A program made the translations under genes and the position numbers. Shown one piece after another: positions 5,792 to 9,921 of a stretch of DNA of 9,921 nt. The DNA is from Bacteriovoracaceae bacterium (GTDB lineage: Bacteria > Bdellovibrionota > Bacteriovoracia > Bacteriovoracales > Bacteriovoracaceae), in contig CANEVK010000078.1 in NCBI GenBank assembly GCA_947442115.1, forward strand, positions 1 to 9,921, written 5' to 3'. A model generated the notes under the pieces. That model made no database searches, was not told the origin of the DNA, and saw only the letters and a list, made by a program, of their open reading frames with translations. The number at the start of each line of letters is the position of its first letter. The stretch's first letter is position 1.

Positions 5792-7096
5792 CTATCTTTT
5801 AAAAATCATCTTACCTTTTAGGCAAGTATAAGAAACAAGATCTTCATAGGATGAGCGCTGATTTTTGAGTGGTCCAATCATCTGCAGAAGTAATTCTTCA
5901 GCATTTCTTAAATCTGGTTTTGCTTTAAAGGGAACAACAATAAAACTTGCCTCTTTATTTTTAGCAAGATTACCTGTTTTTTTATCGCAACCTAAAATCT
6001 TCGCTCCGGCCAGTGTTGAACGATAAAGGGCCTTCACATAAGTCGCTTCACGAGGAGCACTTTTTTTATTTTGATCAACAAAACTTCTCATGACATCAAA
6101 CATGGATAAGAAAGGTCCACCACCAATATCTGATCCAAGGGCCCAAGAGACTTTAGATTTTTCGGTTTTTTTGAAATTAAAAAGTCCAGACCCAAGGCCC
6201 AGTTCTTTTATAGGAGCATTCGATGTAGGACAGTGAATCACTGAGGTCTTAGTTTTCTTAAGCGTTTTAAGTTCATTTTCCGAAAGGTGAATACCGTGTC
6301 CCATAAGCGAGCGCTTACCAAGCATTCCCGTTTTTGAGTAAATATCAGTATAAGTTTTCACTTTTTCAAAACCTGGGATCTTTTTATAAATGGATAAGAC
6401 AAAATCAATTTCTGCAGGAGTTTCAGACAAATGAGTTTGCTTGAAGCATCCGGCCTTATCAGCAAGGCGACTCCCTTCTTTCATGACTTTTGGAGTCGTG
6501 GTGATTGCAAAACGCGGTGTAAAACAGTGCTTTTTCCCAAAACGCTTAATCAGTTTTTTGGTTAAATTGATAGATTCATCTTCACTTTGAGTTAACTCCT
6601 CTGGGGAATGCATATTCATGAGGACATTACCAATGACAAAATCACCTTTGACTTCTTTCATGGCAGCCACGATGGCATTCTCATGGATAGAACTATAGCA
6701 GGCCCCGCCAATCGTCCCTGTTGCAGTGAGTTTCTTGAAGAATTCTTTGGCCTTTTTCTGAGAAAATTCCTTTTGAGCAAACTTCATTTCTGTGGGGAAG
6801 GTATATTTCTGGAGCCATTCGAGGAGTGAATCCTTAGGCATTTCACGGACATCATCCTGAACCCAATGAAAATGCATATCAAAAAAACCAGGCATGATAA
6901 CTGAGTCTTTAAAATCAATTAAATTTCTTGAAGTGATCAATTGAGAATATTTTTTTAAGCCCTTATTGAGAGGCATTAAATCCTTAATCTTGCCCTTTTG
7001 AACAACTAAAAGTCCCTCAGCAATAAAATCACATTTTTTATCTGATAAAGGGTTGAGGATAGCTCCCTTATAAAAAGTATATTTTTGCGTTGCCAT
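5792..7096 (-). CDS. guaD: Guanine deaminase
   Basis: Amidohydrolase-superfamily enzyme that converts guanine to xanthine and ammonia in purine salvage or degradation. It matches GuaD along its length (434 aa; E. coli GuaD 439). Counting from the chosen start: metal ligands His75 and His77 in PGFFDMHFH, the GuaD hallmark LEWLQKYTFPTE near 92-103, PRFA with Arg195, QTHLSE with His222, MGHGIHLS with His267, HCPTSN at 288-293 and metal ligand Asp323 in GSDIGGG. A longer frame starts at ATG 7120, but AGGA lies 6 nt before ATG 7096 and nothing like a ribosome site precedes 7120, so 7096 (MATQKYTF) is preferred. It is divergent from nfeD across 56 nt and convergent with xth. No purine-pathway neighbour is present. 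A broader S-triazine/aminohydrolase activity is a less likely alternative. Confidence 0.9.
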   Translation of the reverse strand: MATQKYTFYKGAILNPLSDKKCDFIAEGLLVVQKGKIKDLMPLNKGLKKYSQLITSRNLIDFKDSVIMPGFFDMHFHWVQDDVREMPKDSLLEWLQKYTFPTEMKFAQKEFSQKKAKEFFKKLTATGTIGGACYSSIHENAIVAAMKEVKGDFVIGNVLMNMHSPEELTQSEDESINLTKKLIKRFGKKHCFTPRFAITTTPKVMKEGSRLADKAGCFKQTHLSETPAEIDFVLSIYKKIPGFEKVKTYTDIYSKTGMLGKRSLMGHGIHLSENELKTLKKTKTSVIHCPTSNAPIKELGLGSGLFNFKKTEKSKVSWALGSDIGGGPFLSMFDVMRSFVDQNKKSAPREATYVKALYRSTLAGAKILGCDKKTGNLAKNKEASFIVVPFKAKPDLRNAEELLLQMIGPLKNQRSSYEDLVSYTCLKGKMIFKR

Positions 7097-7106
7097 AGTT
7101 AGTCCT
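7097..7106 (-). promoter_or_regulatory. guaD ribosome binding site that decides the start
   Basis: AGGA on the minus strand, 6 nt before the ATG at 7096. The upstream in-frame ATG at 7120 lacks any such sequence. Confidence 0.65.
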
Positions 7107-7152
7107 TTTCTCTGGCCCATGAGACTTTAAGAGGGTTAAGCTGATACATATT

Positions 7153-8469
7153 ATGAGAAAAATAAATCTACAATTTTTGTTCCTCTTTGTCTTGGGCCTT
7201 TTACCTCAACTGGGCCTCTCAACTCCTTATGAAGTTAAGGAGATCAGAGTTTTTAATGTCAATTCAGCCATCACTCCGGCCACCTTTGATTATCTCGATT
7301 CCCATATAAAAAAAATTCCCGTTGGATCAATGGCCTTAATCAAAGTCAATACTCCTGGTGGACTGATCACAACAACTAAAGACTTAATCACATTAATAGG
7401 TTCAATTAATATCCCTGTTACCGTTTGGATTACTCCTGAAGGAGCCTCTGCTTCAAGTGCGGGCGCTATTATAGCCAGTTCTGCTCATTTTATTTTAATG
7501 TCAGCTGGAACTAATCTGGGTGCCGCGACACCTGTTGGGCTAGGCAAAGATATCGATGAAAAAGACGGTAAGGCCAAGGCCCTCAACGACTTAAAGGCGA
7601 TGGTGCGCTCTCTTAGTCATTTGCGCAACAGGCCTGCAGAACCTTATGAACAAATGATTGAATCAGCTAAATCTTTTACCAACCAAGAGGCCCTGCAGTT
7701 AAAAATCATCGATGGTCAACTAGATAACCTATCGGCGATTGGAGCGATCCTGAGTGGTAAAAAATTTAAAATAAAAAATGAAACATTTGAAATTGCCTTT
7801 AGTGAGAATTTACAATTTAAAGAAATCGCCCCTAGTCTTGGGCAAGAACTTCTCAGTGTCCTGGCCAATCCTTCAACTGCCTATGTGCTCTTCCTCGTGG
7901 GTATAGCACTTCTCTATTTTGAATTTCAGGCGCCGGGTGGCTATGTTGCCGGAGGAATCGGTATCACTCTACTTATTCTCGCAGCGATTTCATTTCAGGT
8001 CCTGCCTTTAAACTGGGGTGCCTTAGCATTAATTATTGTGGGAATCATTTTACTTATTTTAGAGATCTACATCACCAGCTATGGCCTGTTAGGACTCGGT
8101 GGTTTGGCCGCATTTATTTTTGGATCTTTATTTTTATTCCATGGAGAGACCGGCTTCATCTCCATTGAATATCCAGTCTTGATATCGACCATTGTTGGTG
8201 GTCTTCTCTGTGGTGGATTCCTCACTTGGTATTTTATTCGTGAGAAAAGAAAAATGGTTGACCACCAAGATTTTTTTCTGCCACTGGGGGCAACTGGCCA
8301 CATCCATGAAGTTCTAGACAAAGAAGGACTCATCTATCAGATAAAAGTCAGAGGAGAGATCTGGAAGGCGCAAGCGGATTCAAAGCTTGAAAAAAATGAT
8401 ACCGTAAAAGTCACATCTATCGACAAAGAAAAATTAATGGCAAAAATATCTAAGGCCCACAAGGAGTAA
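7153..8469 (+). CDS. Long-form NfeD membrane serine protease (ClpP-class)
   Basis: 438 aa with the full long-NfeD architecture. An N-terminal signal peptide (about 5-23) is followed by a ClpP/SppA-like protease domain (about 28-215) with NTPGGL (66-71) and EGASASSAGAI (96-106). Ser102 is the likely nucleophile and Lys142 (in KALND) the likely dyad partner by analogy with archaeal 1510-N. Four or five membrane segments cover about 240-362, and a soluble OB-fold NfeD domain about 375-430 (LGATGHIHEV onward). Such proteins are thought to act with a stomatin-like partner in membrane protein turnover, and archaeal 1510-N cleaves its stomatin partner. The slipin gene follows 2 nt later. GAGGG at 7131-7135 is too far (17 nt) from the ATG to be a good ribosome site, so initiation is weak or uses another signal. 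Confidence 0.92.
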   Translation: MRKINLQFLFLFVLGLLPQLGLSTPYEVKEIRVFNVNSAITPATFDYLDSHIKKIPVGSMALIKVNTPGGLITTTKDLITLIGSINIPVTVWITPEGASASSAGAIIASSAHFILMSAGTNLGAATPVGLGKDIDEKDGKAKALNDLKAMVRSLSHLRNRPAEPYEQMIESAKSFTNQEALQLKIIDGQLDNLSAIGAILSGKKFKIKNETFEIAFSENLQFKEIAPSLGQELLSVLANPSTAYVLFLVGIALLYFEFQAPGGYVAGGIGITLLILAAISFQVLPLNWGALALIIVGIILLILEIYITSYGLLGLGGLAAFIFGSLFLFHGETGFISIEYPVLISTIVGGLLCGGFLTWYFIREKRKMVDHQDFFLPLGATGHIHEVLDKEGLIYQIKVRGEIWKAQADSKLEKNDTVKVTSIDKEKLMAKISKAHKE

Positions 8470-8471
8470 CT
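8461..8471 (+). promoter_or_regulatory. Slipin ribosome binding site inside the nfeD stop region
   Basis: AAGGAG (8461-8466) encodes the last two residues of NfeD and lies 5 nt before the slipin ATG at 8472. The layout points to tightly coupled translation. Confidence 0.85.
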
Positions 8472-9215
8472 ATGCTTATCACTTACCTACCCATAATCGT
8501 CATTCTGGGACTCTTCTTCTTTAGTACCTTTAAGGTCCTCAATGAATATGAGAGAGGCGTCATTCTCAGACTCGGAAAATTCACGGCCGTTCGAGGACCT
8601 GGATTAATCATCCTCGTTCCAGGACTTGAGAAAATGATTAAGGTTGATCTACGTCTTGTGACAATGGATGTTCCAGCCCAAGACATTATCTCTAAAGATA
8701 ACGTGACCCTTAAAGTGAATGGTGTTGTTTACTTTAAAGTGAGTAGTCCTGAGCATGCGATTATTACTGTCGAGAACTACTACCATGCAACAGCTCAAAT
8801 TGCCCAAACCACTCTACGCTCAGTTGTAGGTCAGTATGAGCTGGATGAAATTCTTGCTCATCGTGATCAAATTAATGGTCGCCTCCAAGAAATTTTGGAT
8901 GAAGTCACTGAGCCATGGGGAATTAAAGTCACTAACGTTGAAGTGAAGGCGATTGATCTTCCGATTGAGATGCAAAGAGCGATGGCCAAGCAAGCTGAAG
9001 CGGAAAGAGAAAAAAGAGCTAAAATTATCTCTGCCCAAGGGGAATTTGAAGCTTCTCAAAAACTTGCTGAAGCCGCCAAAGTTTTGGGTGAGCAAAAAGA
9101 TGCGATTACCCTTCGCTATTTAGAAACCATGAGAGAAATATCAGGAACCGGAAACAACACGACGTCGTTTTTTCCAGTTCCCATCAATTTTTTAGAAAAA
9201 GTTCTTTCTCGCTAG
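8472..9215 (+). CDS. Slipin (stomatin/prohibitin SPFH-domain membrane protein)
   Basis: 247-aa membrane-anchored SPFH/band 7 protein: one N-terminal hydrophobic segment (3-20), NEYERGVILRLGKF (24-37) opening the SPFH domain, RGPGLIILVPGLEK (41-54), and LRSVVGQYELDEILAHRDQI (115-134). A charged coiled-coil region rich in Ala, Glu and Lys follows (about 167-212), then the slipin C-terminal signature LRYLETMREIS with FFPVPINFLEKV (214-244). It probably forms oligomeric ring-like assemblies at the inner membrane and is the expected partner of the NfeD protease encoded 2 nt upstream. Translation ends with tandem TAG TAG codons and an intrinsic terminator follows, so the operon appears to be these two genes only. 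HflK/HflC or QmcA-type SPFH proteins are less likely, as both length and C-terminus fit slipin. Confidence 0.93.
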   Translation: MLITYLPIIVILGLFFFSTFKVLNEYERGVILRLGKFTAVRGPGLIILVPGLEKMIKVDLRLVTMDVPAQDIISKDNVTLKVNGVVYFKVSSPEHAIITVENYYHATAQIAQTTLRSVVGQYELDEILAHRDQINGRLQEILDEVTEPWGIKVTNVEVKAIDLPIEMQRAMAKQAEAEREKRAKIISAQGEFEASQKLAEAAKVLGEQKDAITLRYLETMREISGTGNNTTSFFPVPINFLEKVLSR

Positions 9216-9228
9216 TAGACACTTATGA

Positions 9229-9266
9229 AATTGGTAGGAGTCCAAAAAGGCTCTTACCAATTTTTT
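9229..9266 (+). terminator. Intrinsic terminator of the nfeD-slipin operon
   Basis: AATTGGTAGGAG (9229-9240), a 10-nt loop, then CTCTTACCAATT (9251-9262) and T to 9266. The stem has 12 pairs including one G-U. It overlaps the last codon and stop of the convergent small gene. On the minus strand the T-tract is poor, so it works mainly rightward. Confidence 0.85.
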
Positions 9267-9514
9267 GAACCGATCTGCCTGCCATTTTTATCGATCCGAC
9301 TTTCTTCTTCTATGTCTTCAGAACGATGATCCTGGGCATCCTCTACAGAGGCCGGAGTTCGAGTGATAGACTCTTTGGTTTTCAAATCTAGATCATTTTC
9401 TTGCTGTATATCTTTTTGAACATCCTCAAAGAGAGCTTTATTAAATTCCTTCACGGACTTTGCAAAAGATTGAGTTGAAAGTGTGGCGAGAATGAACAAA
9501 AAAGTGAATTTCAT
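9254..9514 (-). CDS. Small exported protein of unknown function
   Basis: An 86-aa product not assignable to a family. Residues 1-18 form a clear Sec signal peptide (MKFTFLFILATLSTQSFA) with an Ala cleavage site before KS. The mature part of about 68 residues is highly charged and free of Cys, with acidic stretches (QQENDLDLKTKES, EDAQDHRSEDIEEESR) and no hydrophobic core, so it is probably disordered or partner-dependent in the periplasm or outside. It has no lipobox. GGAG 7 nt before the ATG supports the start. Signal peptide, ribosome site and placement between two terminators make it a believable gene despite its size. The promoter is not clear. No neighbour suggests a function. Confidence 0.65.
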   Translation of the reverse strand: MKFTFLFILATLSTQSFAKSVKEFNKALFEDVQKDIQQENDLDLKTKESITRTPASVEDAQDHRSEDIEEESRIDKNGRQIGSKNW

Positions 9515-9598
9515 AACCTGTCTCCTATAATTATCTTATCGGAGGTATCAGAGAGAAAATTAAAGCTTTATTTCATGCTAACTTATTGATTCTTAGAT
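9515..9598 (-). other. Intergenic region ahead of the small exported protein
   Basis: 84 nt, AT-rich, between the typA terminator and the small gene. It must hold the small gene's promoter if the typA terminator is efficient. GATAAT at 9537-9532 (minus strand) is a possible -10, but I find no matching -35. GGAG at 9525-9522 is the ribosome site. Confidence 0.35.
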
Positions 9599-9627
9599 AA
9601 AAAAAAGGGAGCCGAAGCTCCCTTTTT
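9599..9627 (-). terminator. Intrinsic terminator of typA, cUUCGg tetraloop, possibly bidirectional
   Basis: Minus strand: GGGAGC, TTCG, GCTCCC (9622 to 9607), then eight T. C(UUCG)G is one of the most stable RNA tetraloops. On the plus strand the same stem is followed by five T, so it may stop transcripts from both sides. Confidence 0.92.
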
Positions 9628-9628
9628 C

Positions 9629-9921
9629 CTAGCGAACAACTTTTCGCAAATTCTGATTAAGTTCTTTTTTACGGATACGGATACTCTTCGGAGTCACTTC
9701 AACCCACTCATCATCATCAATCCAATCTAGCGCCCAATCAAGAGTTCTTGGTGTGATCGGTGGAAGAATAACGTTTTCATCCTTACCGGCCGTACGAACT
9801 GATGAAAGATGTTTTTCACGACAAACGTTCACGTTCAAATCGTTTGGACGAGTATGCTCTCCAACCACTTGACCTTCATAAGTCATCTCAGTTGGAAGAA
9901 CAAATTGCTTACCAGAAGCAA
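9629..9921 (-). CDS. typA: Ribosome-associated GTPase TypA/BipA, C-terminal fragment
   Basis: Only the last 97 codons are in the window; the gene enters from the right edge. The visible part matches the TypA/BipA C-terminal domain: TYEGQVVGEHTRPNDLNVNV, CREKHLSSVRTAGKDENVIL, TLDWALDWIDDDEWVEVTPK and SIRIRKKELN. These are very close to the E. coli BipA segments EGMIIGIHSRDNDL, KKLTNMRASGTDEAVVL and DDELVEVTPTSIRIRKRHL. The frame is open beyond the Met at 9886, which is internal, not a start. TypA is a translational GTPase of the EF-G type that helps 50S assembly and stress or cold adaptation. The GTPase domains are outside the window. The stop is followed at once by a strong terminator. Confidence 0.95.
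   Translation of the reverse strand, partial: ASGKQFVLPTEMTYEGQVVGEHTRPNDLNVNVCREKHLSSVRTAGKDENVILPPITPRTLDWALDWIDDDEWVEVTPKSIRIRKKELNQNLRKVVR

Noticed and set aside
8820..9095. 91-aa open frame antisense to slipin
   Set aside because: Phe/Ser/Leu-rich complement of the slipin coiled coil, with no ribosome site.
1223..9215. Defence island or other multi-gene novel system
   Set aside because: Each gene is explained by an independent housekeeping role or stands alone with its own promoter and terminator. There are no nuclease-sensor pairs, mobility genes or unusual repeats, so grouping them would be speculation.

Overview
The window (9,921 bp, AT-rich, roughly 40% GC by eye) is ordinary bacterial chromosome: densely packed housekeeping genes plus several small lineage-specific ones. 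No transposase, integrase, phage gene, CRISPR array, tRNA or rRNA is visible. The mix (an E. coli-type SpeD, a 329-aa cytosolic-type malate dehydrogenase, a METTL25-like methyltransferase, an NfeD/slipin pair, many lysine-rich proteins, the codon style) is compatible with a Bdellovibrionota/Bacteriovoracales-type Gram-negative. That placement is an inference from general resemblance and cannot be proved here.

Layout. 1-1226 (+) is the 3' part of a METTL25/RRNAD1-like methyltransferase whose frame is open to the left edge. It converges on a leftward block: mdh (3760 to 2771), a strong terminator, a near-consensus promoter, speD (2647 to 1871) and an AUR1-like PAP2 membrane protein (1858 to 1223) only 12 nt behind speD. 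Divergent from mdh is a 202-aa Gly/Arg-rich protein (3906-4514, +) with its own promoter and terminator. Next are a small XRE-type regulator (4903 to 4559, -) and, divergently, exonuclease III (5033-5791, +). Exonuclease III abuts, with no spacer, the convergent guanine deaminase gene (7096 to 5792, -). Divergent from guaD is a two-gene operon, long-form nfeD (7153-8469) and slipin (8472-9215). The right end holds a small exported protein (9514 to 9254, -) and the C-terminal part of the typA/bipA GTPase gene (9921 to 9629, -), each unit bounded by intrinsic terminators.

How they fit together: speD supplies decarboxylated AdoMet for spermidine synthesis, mdh serves the TCA cycle, guaD salvages guanine, xth repairs DNA, NfeD and slipin form a membrane quality-control pair, and TypA is a ribosome-associated GTPase. 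The least explained genes are the METTL25-like methyltransferase, the AUR1-like PAP2 protein, the Gly/Arg-rich protein and the XRE regulator with a palindrome over its own predicted -35. I did not find a multi-gene system that looks clearly new. The strongest leads are those individual genes. Several starts were moved from the longest open frame to codons with good ribosome binding sites (mdh, xth, guaD).
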